From Pseudomonas sp. A-RE-19 (GTDB taxonomy: Bacteria > Pseudomonadota > Gammaproteobacteria > Pseudomonadales > Pseudomonadaceae): 64,000 bases of DNA. A model generated the notes under the pieces. It saw only the letters and a program-made list of their open reading frames with translations, made no database searches and had not been told where the DNA came from. Each line of letters begins with the position of its first letter. The first letter of the stretch is position 1. The stretch is from contig NZ_JAHBDQ010000044.1 in NCBI RefSeq assembly GCF_019956555.1, forward strand, positions 1 through 64,000. Direction: 5' to 3'. The translations under genes and the position numbers were made by a program. This document shows, one piece after another, positions 26,101-34,657 of this stretch.

Positions 26101-27636
26101 CTACATATCGGCAAGTTGGACTTGATCTCTACCACTTGATTTAGCACTGTACATCGCGGTATCGGCACGCCGAATGAAGGCGTCAAACGACTCTGATGGA
26201 ATCCACGTCGCAACGCCGAAGCTACAAGTCGCCTGTCCAATATCATCAAATGGTAGGGTGCTTATTAGAGCTCGAAGCTTTTCTGCCAGCAGCCTTGTAT
26301 CGTTCAGTTCGGTATCCGGACAGATCAATGCAAACTCTTCTCCGCCTGTTCTGCACAGCAGATCGGTTTTGCGTGTTGCCGAACGTATTCGTGTGCACAA
26401 CGACTTCAGAACGTTATCACCACACTGATGGCCCCAGCGGTCGTTGATGTGTTTGAAGTGATCGACGTCAAACATGATCAGCGACAGAGGGCGGTATTGC
26501 ACGTTAGCCTCGATGAGCAGGCGTTCCATCAACTCTTCGAAGTATCGGCGGTTATAGACTCCGGTCAGGTGATCGGTAATGTTCAACAAACGCAAGTCTT
26601 GCGTGCGTTCATCAACCAGCGAGAGGGCGCGGGCGCGCTGCGTAATTAGCAAGTACACCATCAAGGTCAGCAGCAGCGTCAACCCTGCTCCGAACACGAT
26701 AATTAGGCTTATGGACAGTGCGTAGCTGTTGGCGACCAGAAATGTTGAGCTGGGTCTAAACTGGATCAAGTAATTTTGGTCGGCTACTTTCAGCAGCCGC
26801 TGCGCGTACAGCGCTGAAGGGGCAGCAGGGGCCGAGCTCTGATAAATGTTTTCCCCTTGATGCTGCGTGTCGATCAATGAAAGCGTCACGTTCAGTCGTT
26901 GCAGACTTGGTAATGGAATGCCTTGTTCCATTAAAGAAGCCAAGCGTACGGTGGAGACAACGAACCCCTGCAAATTGTCATCGTTCAATGGAACCTCAGG
27001 GGACTCCTGGAATACAGGTGCGACAAAGAAAATCCCCGACTGCCCATTGGTCATTTTCAACGGTTCCGACACAACTATTTGACGTCTTTCTCGTGCCTTG
27101 CTCATCAAGGCCTGGCGACCCGGGCGAGCCAGAACATCCATGCCGGGTATGATCTTTACGTCATCGCGCTTCAATAAGTAGAGCAATATCCAGTGTTCCG
27201 GCCGGCTGGTGAGGGGGACTCTTTCGCCGGTGACGGGATTAATTTCATGATATGAAAAATCACTGGTGCCGTTGAGAAGCGCCTTAGCGCGAAACGCTTG
27301 GAGATCCTTCTCGAGAATCCTGGGTACCCAGCTATAGGCTTCGTCCTCTCCTACTAGAGGCGTAACGAATCCCAGAAACTCCTTTTCAGTGACATCGTCG
27401 GCGTTGATAAAGAAACGCCTCACAACGTCTAGTTTCAAGACCTGAGTATTAAAGCGTCGTTGCAGGCGACTGAATCTTTCGTCGACCTCCAGTTGAAAAG
27501 CAACGCTAACGGTACGCTGCTCTGACCCTACGAACAGAATCAGCACCAAGAACGTGACGGCCACACCAGCTAGGCACACCAGACCGCAAAGGGTCACGTC
27601 TGACGCTTTGAGTGCGTTCTGACGAGTAGACATCAT
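26101..27636 (-). CDS. Membrane diguanylate cyclase, CHASE-GGDEF
   Basis: The 511-residue protein has an N-terminal membrane helix (LCGLVCLAGVAVTFLVLILF), then a periplasmic CHASE-type sensor (about 70-230, with FVTPLVGEDEAYSWVPRI and HEINPVTGERVPLT). A second helix follows near 310-335, and a C-terminal GGDEF domain carries the active loop TGGEEFALI and FDVDHFKHINDRWGHQ. It makes cyclic di-GMP from GTP in response to a periplasmic signal. I see no RxxD inhibitory site immediately before GGEEF. The start at 27636 follows aagga; an ATG at 27660 is less well spaced. Confidence 0.9.
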   Translation of the reverse strand: MMSTRQNALKASDVTLCGLVCLAGVAVTFLVLILFVGSEQRTVSVAFQLEVDERFSRLQRRFNTQVLKLDVVRRFFINADDVTEKEFLGFVTPLVGEDEAYSWVPRILEKDLQAFRAKALLNGTSDFSYHEINPVTGERVPLTSRPEHWILLYLLKRDDVKIIPGMDVLARPGRQALMSKARERRQIVVSEPLKMTNGQSGIFFVAPVFQESPEVPLNDDNLQGFVVSTVRLASLMEQGIPLPSLQRLNVTLSLIDTQHQGENIYQSSAPAAPSALYAQRLLKVADQNYLIQFRPSSTFLVANSYALSISLIIVFGAGLTLLLTLMVYLLITQRARALSLVDERTQDLRLLNITDHLTGVYNRRYFEELMERLLIEANVQYRPLSLIMFDVDHFKHINDRWGHQCGDNVLKSLCTRIRSATRKTDLLCRTGGEEFALICPDTELNDTRLLAEKLRALISTLPFDDIGQATCSFGVATWIPSESFDAFIRRADTAMYSAKSSGRDQVQLADM

Positions 27637-27660
27637 TTTGTGTTCCTTGCTCATCGCCAA

Positions 27661-28028
27661 AAACAGTGTGCAGTGACCTGGAGTACTTTTGGAGTATCGG
27701 CACGCTTGTCATTATCTTTATAAATCAGGCGTTAGAGCAAGGGGCTCATATGAAGGATTCCAACCGGTTAACGGTTCAAATCTCGAGCTGTCGTGGCAAA
27801 TGGGTCTACGAACAGCTATAGACACGTTCGCCGACCCTCCGCAGGCTTCGGCCGATAGGCGCATACGTCAGCCAGTCTGGCAGCGCTCAGGCGAGTCCAA
27901 GCTGGCGAATGGCAAAGTCGCGCAACCCGCTTTTCTGCATCTCGCTCGACCGGCTGCTTTTGGCCGATGGCTGCTGGTGGCGACCGATCGGAATTGATTG
28001 TTGCCTATCGTCAAGGATGAACCGTTTG
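27661..28028. other. Intergenic stretch with a repeat copy
   Basis: No convincing gene. A copy of the interspersed repeat core (ggctgcttttggccgatgg) lies at about 27950-27985. Confidence 0.45.
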
Positions 28029-28391
28029 TCAGACATACAAGCCGTACCCTGCCGCGATGATCAGCGGAGAAACCAGCAGCGTTGCCCAGAACCCCGATTT
28101 TGGAACAGCAATGACGCAAATGATCGAGATCATAAGCACATAGATGCCAACAATTTTAAGTAGCGCGAGATCGCCAACAGCTACGGCGTGAATCGATGTC
28201 TGCCCTGCGAGCATAAAAAGCGGCCCCAGCATGGTAAACCAGAGGGCAGTCCGCCGATCTTCATGCGCTTTGAATTGGTCAACGAAGCCAGAGTCTACAG
28301 CGGCGGCGAATGCTGTTTTGAACTTGATAATACCGAATGGAATATGGAAAACCCCTAGGGCGAACAGGGTCCATGCGACGATGTTTGACAT
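28029..28391 (-). CDS. DUF6463-like small membrane protein
   Basis: The 120-residue protein has four predicted membrane helices and opens WTLFALGVFHIPFGIIKF, with a short charged loop DQFKAHEDRRTALWFTML between helices 1 and 2. This matches the DUF6463 family as I remember it; its function is unknown. It is isolated, flanked on both sides by non-coding DNA carrying interspersed repeats. Confidence 0.65.
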   Translation of the reverse strand: MSNIVAWTLFALGVFHIPFGIIKFKTAFAAAVDSGFVDQFKAHEDRRTALWFTMLGPLFMLAGQTSIHAVAVGDLALLKIVGIYVLMISIICVIAVPKSGFWATLLVSPLIIAAGYGLYV

Positions 28392-28534
28392 GTCTTATAT
28401 GCTCCGTAGCGGTAAGGTTGTCTGAGAAGTGTGGTCACGGCAAATGCGACATTGCTCAGGGAGAAACGCAGCATGGGTGACGGCAAGGACTGCTGCCGGC
28501 TAATGAAGCTACCCATTTGCCATCAGCGTGTCCA

Positions 28535-28640
28535 CCGCCCACTTTTGGCCGATTGACGCCCTGTCGCGAAGGGCAGAAGTCGGCCGATTTCTGCCCTTGG
28601 TGACCGGCAGCAATGGGTCGTTCTCTGCCGGTCATGTCGA
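28535..28640. repeat. Interspersed palindromic repeat, well-preserved copy
   Basis: cccacttttggccgattgac, ccctgtcgcgaagggcag, aagtcggccgatttctgccc and a trailing ttctctgccggtc. The left arm, tgtcgcgaagg loop and right arm are all visible. Confidence 0.65.
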
Positions 28641-28648
28641 CGGCTCGT

Positions 28649-28694
28649 ACTGGTCAAATCCGATGCAAATGACTGGTCAGGTCGAATGCAAATG
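28649..28694. repeat. Two 23-bp direct repeats resembling IS21-type element ends
   Basis: actggtcaaatccgatgcaa (28649) and actggtcaggtcgaatgcaa (28672) stand directly in tandem. A decayed similar block is at 34284-34345. IS21-family elements carry such repeated terminal blocks. No transposase remains, so this is only a possible relic. Confidence 0.4.
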
Positions 28695-28913
28695 GGTGGG
28701 CAAGTCTGTGCAATTACCCAATTGCACTGGTGAACTGTGAGTTCACCCGGTTCACCTGTTCACTAAGATGGGTACCTTTTCGCTAACACAGTCCCGCGGG
28801 TTTCCGACCCCGTATGTGTCTCAATGCCTCAGGGGCCCCGGCACCTGCTGGGATCTCATCGCTGGTGGCGCTCATTGCTAATGGGGAGTGGGGACGAATA
28901 CCTTTCAAATGTC

Positions 28914-28947
28914 GTGTTACAGGTGTTACAGGTGTTACAGGTGTTGC
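28914..28947. repeat. Short tandem repeat, 9-bp unit
   Basis: Units of aggtgttac follow one another from 28914 to 28947 (last unit ends ttgc). The same octamer appears inverted three more times before 29045. The rest of the 814-base stretch 28392-29205 shows no gene. Confidence 0.65.
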
Positions 28948-29163
28948 GCTTACATATAAGCGATTGATTTTAAATAATAAAAATTGAGTAACACCAGCTG
29001 AGAGCTTCCCTTGTGTTTGGTGTAACACCGCGGAACGGTGTAACGAGAGTTTAAGGTCCACTGTTGAACAAAACAGGCCGGTGGAGGGTCTAAACTCAGA
29101 CTTTTTCTACAGACTCGCTCCCACCCGGTGCGCTAGTCTCTCGGAGACTACAGAACGCTTTTG

Positions 29164-29184
29164 ACCTCCGCACGGGGGTTTTTT
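29164..29184 (+). terminator. Terminator-like hairpin before the second PAAR gene
   Basis: acctcc-gcac-gggggt stem followed by a T-run, 21 bases upstream of the ATG. The small dyad tagtctctcggagacta lies just before it at about 29134. The pair may act as an attenuator. Confidence 0.5.
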
Positions 29185-29205
29185 ATTGCACGACAAGGAT
29201 GACGA

Positions 29206-30339
29206 ATGACTCCCTCTGCTCGATTGGGTGACAAGCATGTCTGCCCAATGCCCGGTCATGGCACTACCCCGATTGCTTCCGCCAGTGGCGACGTAAACAT
29301 CAACTTCATGGGATCTGCTCGTGTTGGCGATACCTGCGGCTGTGGAGCCGTAATCACCACAGGGTTCCCATCTATTCAAGTGAACGGGCGTCCTATGGCC
29401 CACTTAGGCAGCCCAACCAGCCACGGCGGAACGATCATTACCGGGTCAGGTGATGTTGGTGGCGGTTTTGTCATGGGCGATGCTGGTGGTGCAACCATCA
29501 TCAACTTCATGGCACTCGGAGCGTTCCGTCCAGATGGCACTGTGGATGATGAGAAAATGGCCACACTGCTCGCTGACCCAAAGTTGAAAGAGAAAGCGGT
29601 TGCCGCAAACGCTCTGGTAGACCCCAAAGCCGCCCCGAAAAAGCCAGAGGCAAAGCCTGAACCAGAAGCACCCGTCACGTGCAAAGACCCTGACATGATG
29701 GAACAGGTGGCCAGCTATATCGCCGGGGAAATGAACCGCAACATCACACACCCATCCGTCTTGAAAATGAAGAAGCTAGCCAGCTTTGACGCAGCAGCGG
29801 AAAATGCAAAGTTTCAAAAACTCCCTTGGTATGCACGCCTTTCACCCCCTAATTTCCAAGCAATGGAGCTTGGTAACACTGCTGCTGCGATGGCCCTTTG
29901 GGCTGAGCGGGTTGGTCAAAATCGGCCATGGGATCACAAGGTGACGATTGGGCAACAGTTCGGCGGGCCTTGGCAGAAGCAAGGTCAGATGGACTACTAC
30001 TACGACATCTGGTCGAACATCCACTATGGCTATGTAGGGCGCGTTGGTGGCCTTTCTGAAGGCGTTCTTCTGGACGGCGCTGGGCTTGAGCAGATTGCAT
30101 CAGACTCCATTCGGAAAGTTCAGAAGTGGGACGAACGAAAAGGGCCTCACCGCTCAGCAGATATCAACGGAATGCGGGCCTGGGACGACATAGGCGACCG
30201 AGTCTCTATCAGCATTGGAGTCAAACTGTACAAGCAGCACCCAAACGGCGGGATTACGGCAAAAATGCTCATGGACGAAGTTTTAGCACTACCACGTTCA
30301 AGCTGGGGAGATGGCACACGTGACCACGTCTGCAAATAA
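29206..30339 (+). CDS. PAAR effector with polymorphic toxin type 44 domain
   Basis: The 377-residue fusion has a PAAR domain in residues 1-95 (ARLGDKHVCPMPGHGTTPIA, DTCGCGAVITTG). A linker rich in Lys/Pro/Glu follows near 140-160. The C-terminus matches the toxin 44 family (Ntox44), with WAERVGQNRPWDHKVTIG, YYYDIWSNIHYGYVGRVGG and SISIGVKLYKQHPNGGITA. It would ride a type VI spike into a rival cell. The downstream gene encodes a membrane-anchored protein, suggesting the toxin acts in the periplasm (inference). No type VI structural genes are nearby. Confidence 0.85.
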   Translation: MTPSARLGDKHVCPMPGHGTTPIASASGDVNINFMGSARVGDTCGCGAVITTGFPSIQVNGRPMAHLGSPTSHGGTIITGSGDVGGGFVMGDAGGATIINFMALGAFRPDGTVDDEKMATLLADPKLKEKAVAANALVDPKAAPKKPEAKPEPEAPVTCKDPDMMEQVASYIAGEMNRNITHPSVLKMKKLASFDAAAENAKFQKLPWYARLSPPNFQAMELGNTAAAMALWAERVGQNRPWDHKVTIGQQFGGPWQKQGQMDYYYDIWSNIHYGYVGRVGGLSEGVLLDGAGLEQIASDSIRKVQKWDERKGPHRSADINGMRAWDDIGDRVSISIGVKLYKQHPNGGITAKMLMDEVLALPRSSWGDGTRDHVCK

Positions 30340-30712
30340 ACCGAGACGGCATTTCTGGCGCTGGGCGGTGGCGCTGCTACTCGCCCCCATCGTCTTTTGG
30401 TATGTCGCCACACCTCAAGTGAGCTTCCATTTCTCTGACAAGGGGCAGGGGCGTCTCGGTTACATTTTGAATGTTCAGCACGACATCTCAAAGGGTGAAA
30501 TCTACCCCGGTGAAGCCACTGGTGGGGCTGGGCACATCTTCCCGAACAGCCACTTTTTTATGGAGTTTGATTGGAACAACGGTGGAAAATCGCACTGCAT
30601 CCGGGTTAAACCGAAGTGGCCGAACACTGATGTGTACATCGGGGCAGATGGTGCTATCGATAGCCGCACTGATGGCAGACTTATTGAAGCGTGTGGGGCA
30701 CTACCAAAATAG
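30320..30712 (+). CDS. Probable immunity protein to the toxin 44 effector
   Basis: A protein of about 130 residues with one N-terminal membrane anchor (WAVALLLAPIVFWYVATP) and a soluble, presumably periplasmic domain (WNNGGKSHCIRVKPKWPNTD). The gene overlaps the end of the effector gene. gggg-ag sits 9 bases before GTG 30320; an ATG at 30311 directly touches that site and is less likely. Position, overlap and export signal are those of a cognate immunity protein. No family was recognised. Confidence 0.72.
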   Translation: MTTSANKPRRHFWRWAVALLLAPIVFWYVATPQVSFHFSDKGQGRLGYILNVQHDISKGEIYPGEATGGAGHIFPNSHFFMEFDWNNGGKSHCIRVKPKWPNTDVYIGADGAIDSRTDGRLIEACGALPK

Positions 30713-30819
30713 AATACTCCGAGAACCTGGCCCTTTGTTTGACGTGATGGCACAGGGCTAGGGGAGACTGCTTCAGGGGCCAAAAGCTGTCGTTCGCAGG
30801 CTTCATAAAATTGCAATTG

Positions 30820-31296
30820 TTAGATCGTTATCCATATGAGCTTTTCAACTCTCTGTATTCTTCCGTCCGACCACTCAAGTTTCACAAGGTGCTTTGACTT
30901 GGTGCTGAGGCCCACGGATGCAATGAGTTCAACAGCCTGATGAACATCAAGAAACTGCAGCGGAAATTTTTCATTGATCTCGCGCTCTGAAACAACTTCA
31001 TTTCCTTCAGGAAACTCTATTGAGACATTCTGTGCGAGAGCCTTACCTTTATTCCAAATCTTCAGGCGATATTTATTGCTTCCCAGCTTTAGAAAGGACG
31101 CGCCGAGCTCAGCTTGCTTTTCGACCTCAATTACCGTGGTTTCTTTCTCAAGCAATAACTGATTAAGTTTCTCTTGTGTAAGAATCAGTTTTTGCTGGCG
31201 ATTGTTAAACTTAATAGTTTTGAAGGTCGCGTAGATTGAAAAAAATAATGCAAATCCTGCGATTATGTCCCCGGAATCGACCACAAAGCTAATCAT
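30820..31296 (-). CDS. Membrane-anchored hypothetical protein with coiled coil
   Basis: The 158-residue product has one N-terminal helix (DIIAGFALFFSIYATFKTI), a coiled coil (about 33-62, rich in Gln/Glu/Leu) and a C-terminal beta-rich domain (KIWNKGKALAQNVSIEFPEG) resembling an Ig-like fold. AT-rich codons contrast with the backbone. It overlaps the upstream zinc-ribbon gene by ATGA, so the two are coexpressed. The function is unknown; such paired small genes often belong to mobile accessory DNA. Confidence 0.68.
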   Translation of the reverse strand: MISFVVDSGDIIAGFALFFSIYATFKTIKFNNRQQKLILTQEKLNQLLLEKETTVIEVEKQAELGASFLKLGSNKYRLKIWNKGKALAQNVSIEFPEGNEVVSEREINEKFPLQFLDVHQAVELIASVGLSTKSKHLVKLEWSDGRIQRVEKLIWITI

Positions 31297-31565
31297 TTGA
31301 ATTTAATATTCTTGTTGCCCTTGAAAGCATCTTTCAAAGTCTTTCTCATCTGGTCGGCAATGTCTTTTGCAACGTTTGACTTTACTTCATTTAAATTCTC
31401 CTGAATATTTTCACTATTCTCGCGCAAAAGCTCATCGCGCTGGATTACTCTCTCGCACTGAACGCATTTGACCTCAGGGCTTTCACTCGTTTCAGATTCA
31501 AAAGATGACCCTCCACAAGTCGGGCACTGTAATGCAATAGTACGGGAGTGCTTATCAAGATTCAT
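31293..31565 (-). CDS. Small zinc-ribbon protein
   Basis: The 90-residue protein has a CPTCGG...CVQC zinc ribbon (about residues 13-37) and a helical C-terminus with a basic end (MRKTLKDAFKGNKNIKFK). The start ATG at 31565 has gagg upstream. It is the first gene of a two-gene unit with the membrane coiled-coil protein. A nucleic-acid or protein-binding role is plausible, but no family is recognised. Confidence 0.68.
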   Translation of the reverse strand: MNLDKHSRTIALQCPTCGGSSFESETSESPEVKCVQCERVIQRDELLRENSENIQENLNEVKSNVAKDIADQMRKTLKDAFKGNKNIKFK

Positions 31566-31699
31566 AATCAACCTCAGCTGCTTGAGATAGGGGTTTGGCT
31601 GAAATGCGTACAGACTAGGATAGAGTATAGTCCAAGCTCAAAAACAAGCGCTCACTGCATTAGCTATCCGTCTCATTCACGCCAAAAAGGGGCAGCGGC

Positions 31700-31750
31700 C
31701 AAAACTGTCTCAGGGCTCACATCTGCTTTCGGCCATTAGCCGCCGGTGGA
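31700..31750. repeat. Interspersed repeat, partial copies
   Basis: gcggccaaaactgtctcagg and catctgctttcggccattag: half-copies of the repeat between 31572 and 31938. No gene was recognised in that stretch. Confidence 0.5.
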
Positions 31751-31938
31751 CAGACCAGTGGCAAATTGATAGCGTTGAGATTCTGCGCTGAATCTTGATC
31801 GCAGTTGAGTTTACCGCCATACATGTCGTTCTTCTCGCTGGGCAATGTCGCGTTTGACGCGAATGCCTTCTAGCAAGACAAGGGCTTAAGGACGACGACT
31901 GTAGTGCCACCCTAAGGTAGTTAGGTTTCAGGAAAACG

Positions 31939-32328
31939 ATGAGTTTTAAGTCCAGTTTTGAATCTCACCCGGTGGTATTTGGGTTTAGTCTAATTATTCT
32001 CGGCTTTAGTGTAGGCTTTGCTTTTCGTGGTTATCTACCTGCAGCTGCGGCACCAGCACCAGCACCAGCACCAGCACCAGTGGCCGCTGCGACCAGCACC
32101 TGCAATCTTCAGGGATCAGAAGAATTAGCTAAAGGACACAACGCTTGAATAGAAGATTTGCGACAGTCCTTGGCATTCTACGAAGAGCAGTCTTCATCTG
32201 CGAAAAACATTCAGTCTTATCAAGAACGGTATAAGGAAAGTGCAAGTCGGGTTCGACAAGATATCTTACAAGAAATAGAAGTCTTCAAAGCGTCATTGTC
32301 GGCTCTTTCTAAGAAATGTGCGGAATGA
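31939..32328 (+). pseudogene. Integron-cassette gene for a small membrane coiled-coil protein, interrupted by TGA
   Basis: An ATG at 31939 opens a frame with a membrane helix (FGFSLIILGFSVGFAFRG) and an Ala/Pro repeat (about 36-52). An in-frame TGA at 32146 then stops it at codon 70. The same frame continues for 59 codons (DLRQSLAFYEEQSSSAK...LSALSKKCAE), a heptad-like coiled coil, to a TGA at 32326. An attC site starts two bases later, and a cassette boundary g/ttaggt lies 18 bases before the ATG. The second half may be silenced by a nonsense mutation. The short 69-residue product could still be made. Confidence 0.65.
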
Positions 32329-32329
32329 A

Positions 32330-32406
32330 GCCTAACAAACGGCTCAAACCGTATGCCCTGCTCACAGGGACTGGCTAAAGCCCGCCCCTTTACCTAATCG
32401 TTAGGC
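32330..32406 (+). other. Integron attC recombination site
   Basis: The site runs from gcctaacaaacggc to cctaatcgttaggc with imperfectly paired interior arms, 77 bases in all. It has the RYYYAAC and GTTRRRY core sites and follows the cassette gene stop directly. Confidence 0.75.
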
Positions 32407-32481
32407 ACTGACTGCTACTGGCCGATTTCTGCCGTTCAAGGCAGATTTAAATCCTCTATGCCTTACTCGTCACCATTTGAC

Positions 32482-33348
32482 TTAGTCATAATAGTACCTT
32501 GCATATTCTGGAAGAGGGCTGTCCCCGAAGCGGAGCTTTTTCTGGCTGCGTTTTTGAAACTCTATTGCGTATCGTCGCCTGTTACTTCCTTGCAGTACAG
32601 CAAGAGGCACAAGGAGCCAAGGGAGCGAAAAAGTCCATGCCAAAATTTTCTGCTCTCTGATGGTTTTGGCTACTTGCCCTTTCTGGTTTTCCAGTAAAAG
32701 ATAACATATAACTTTTTTATCCCATTCGTTGGATAGTGGAGCTGACGTATTATCCAGCAAACAATTTCCTGTGCTCATTTTCCAAGAGCCAGAAACATGC
32801 AGTGATTGCGGAAGGTAGGAGGTGAATGAGAAAGCATGGCTATCAGTAACCCAAAACCATTGACCGGTTTTATTGACTTTAAATAATGCGGCATTGGGAG
32901 TGTAAATTGCGAAAAATACCAACGCGGCAAAAAGCAGGACTATTACAGTGAATGTTTTTACAAATTTTGGCTGAGGGATTTTGAAAGTTTGCTCAGTTGC
33001 ATTGAAATAGGGGCGCGCTCGTTTGATCTCGTTCAGTCGTACGCCGGATCTGTCTGCCCAAGCGATTAATTTATCCATTGCATAAGGTGTTTTGACATTT
33101 AACTTGAACTTGAAATTAAAATAATCTAGGTCTAGCTCTTGTTGTTGATGTTTTTTTAGTTTTTCGTGATTGAATGAGTGCTTCATCCCGATAAGATCAG
33201 ATATCCTGTTTCTGATTATGGATAGGGACTCCGTAATTGTGCAAATATAAATTATATATAATGCACCCATCCCAGCCACAAATAGAGGCGCGACTTTCTG
33301 CCATTTGTCCACAGAGACAGAAATATAGCCAAAGAATTGTGGGTCCAT
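32482..33348 (-). CDS. Hypothetical membrane protein, three helices
   Basis: The 288-residue protein has membrane helices near residues 20-40 (APLFVAGMGALYIIYICTI), 130-150 (VKTFTVIVLLFAALVFFAIY) and 240-258 (ILAWTFSLPWLLVPLAVL). The first loop carries a basic, helical segment with HEKLKKHQQQELDLDYFNF. No family was recognised. Codon use is AT-rich. It lies between two attC-bearing cassettes and may be a larger cassette gene or other mobile cargo, but no attC follows its stop. Confidence 0.65.
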   Translation of the reverse strand: MDPQFFGYISVSVDKWQKVAPLFVAGMGALYIIYICTITESLSIIRNRISDLIGMKHSFNHEKLKKHQQQELDLDYFNFKFKLNVKTPYAMDKLIAWADRSGVRLNEIKRARPYFNATEQTFKIPQPKFVKTFTVIVLLFAALVFFAIYTPNAALFKVNKTGQWFWVTDSHAFSFTSYLPQSLHVSGSWKMSTGNCLLDNTSAPLSNEWDKKVICYLLLENQKGQVAKTIREQKILAWTFSLPWLLVPLAVLQGSNRRRYAIEFQKRSQKKLRFGDSPLPEYARYYYD

Positions 33349-33494
33349 TACTTTTCCCTATTGAAGTTCAAAAACATACAGTCTAGATTGCGTCTAAAGA
33401 GCTAGTGGTTTGGCCAGAACCGTAAGGTTTGAATCGCCCCTCCTTCCGTAGACACTTCCAAGCCTCAAGAAACGGCTATTAACCCTGCGTAACC

Positions 33495-33549
33495 GTCTGC
33501 TTTTGGCCGATTTCTGCCTCTGGATATGGGCAGCAGTCGACCCATTGCG
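33495..33549. repeat. Interspersed palindromic repeat, clear copy
   Basis: gtctgcttttggccgatttc, then ggcagcagtcgacccattg: both arms of the family are preserved just before the attC site. Confidence 0.65.
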
Positions 33550-33557
33550 GATGCTGA

Positions 33558-33632
33558 CCAACGATTAAGCTAAGGGGCGGCGGCGCGCCGTCCCAGCGAA
33601 TGAAACGAGCGATTTCAGCGCCTTGTTAGGCG
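33558..33632 (-). other. Integron attC recombination site (leftward)
   Basis: On the minus strand the site starts gcctaacaaggcgctg and ends ccccttagcttaatcgttgg, with internal complementary arms around gggacggcgcg. The stop codon of the cassette gene lies within its first bases. Confidence 0.78.
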
Positions 33633-34054
33633 TAGCTGATATACGGCTCACCGAATACATCCTTGAATCTAAAAATATCTTTACCCACTATAAATATCCG
33701 AAATCTTGGATCATTTTGTGCTTGATATGCAGGTATGTCATTGCGCACAAATCGGATTCCAAGGTTAGAAAGCTTAGATTCCATGGCTTCTGCCAAGTTT
33801 TTGTCTTTGTAAAAGCCTACGATGTGCCAATGCTCCATTTTAACAATGTGATCATAGAAGAATTTACAAGCTTCTTCTTCGGATATCGAACTGAATATTG
33901 GAGGGTGATCTATCCCGCGTTCCGTATAAAAAACTGACCAAATACCATTTGTATTGCATAGGCAATACACGTCACTGCCATTGCTGTTGATTGCGAAGTT
34001 TTGAGTGCTGCAACCTTCGGCAATTAATTTTTCATGCGTTTCGAAGGTGTTCAT
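33626..34054 (-). CDS. Integron-cassette gene, SPOR-like hypothetical protein
   Basis: The 142-residue soluble protein has a C-terminal half (residues 70-140) that resembles a SPOR-type alpha/beta unit: HWHIVGFYKDKNLAEAMESK, LGIRFVRNDIPAYQAQ, FRIFIVGKDIFRF. The N-terminal part is beta-rich. The minus-strand motif g/ttaggc lies 12 bases before the ATG, and an attC overlaps the stop. So 33562-34066 is a complete, roughly 505-base gene cassette. The function is unknown; cassette cargo often encodes toxin-antitoxin, resistance or surface-related proteins. Confidence 0.72.
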   Translation of the reverse strand: MNTFETHEKLIAEGCSTQNFAINSNGSDVYCLCNTNGIWSVFYTERGIDHPPIFSSISEEEACKFFYDHIVKMEHWHIVGFYKDKNLAEAMESKLSNLGIRFVRNDIPAYQAQNDPRFRIFIVGKDIFRFKDVFGEPYISYA

Positions 34055-34283
34055 GGCTATGCCTAACTATAAGTAGACGACACAAGTGGCATAATTTTTT
34101 CCGCCGTTTGTGTCTGATAACGTTCATTGTCCATGCGTAACCCCTTGTTCGGCTTGAGTGTCGCGCCGGAAACGCAACATGAGGTGAGGAGGTAAAGCGA
34201 CATGACTTGGGCACACATTACTGGCGCATTAGCAGCGTGTCCATGGTCTGCTTCTGGCCGTCCTCTGCCGGTGCTGTTTACTG

Positions 34284-34345
34284 AGCGTTGAAGTTCGATG
34301 CAAACGCTGGGTTAGTTAAATGCGAACGGGTGGTCAAGTCAATGC
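34284..34345. repeat. Decayed block similar to 28649-28700
   Basis: ttcgatgcaaacgctgg, aaatgcgaacgggtggtc and aagtcaatgcaatt parallel the second half of the direct repeats at 28.65 kb, indicating a shared mobile-element end. Confidence 0.35.
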
Positions 34346-34408
34346 AATTGATCATTAAGCGATGGCCTCAAGAAGGCGTGCTACCGGACGCTTACAATAT
34401 TCATGACT

Positions 34409-34477
34409 GCCTGACGTTTAGGTTAAGGAGCCGCGGTACGCGGTCCCAGAGAGCGAAGCGAACGGCTTGTTATACGT
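34409..34477 (-). other. Orphan attC relic
   Basis: The minus strand reads gtataacaagccgttcgc...cctaaacgtcaggc, with paired arms around gggaccgcgtaccgcgg. The right core is degraded (gtcagg), and the cassette gene that should precede it is reduced to non-coding scraps in 34484-34620. Confidence 0.65.
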
Positions 34478-34657
34478 TAGCCCTGTAACTCAAGGTTGCC
34501 TCATCGCCTGTGATCCCTCGGAATCCCCAGCAGTGACTTGGCTGCTCAAATATTGTGAAGCAGTCTCTGTTTATTAAAGAAATATATTTCAAATTATTAC
34601 CGTAATCCCTTTTTCTTTGTTAGATTGCGCGCCTCAAAAATTAACCAGGGACGTTTT

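Noticed and set aside
28914..28947. Possible CRISPR array
   Set aside because: The units are 9 bases long with no spacers.
32146..32148. TGA read as selenocysteine
   Set aside because: No SECIS-like structure noticed after it and the gene is a small coiled-coil protein; a nonsense mutation is simpler.
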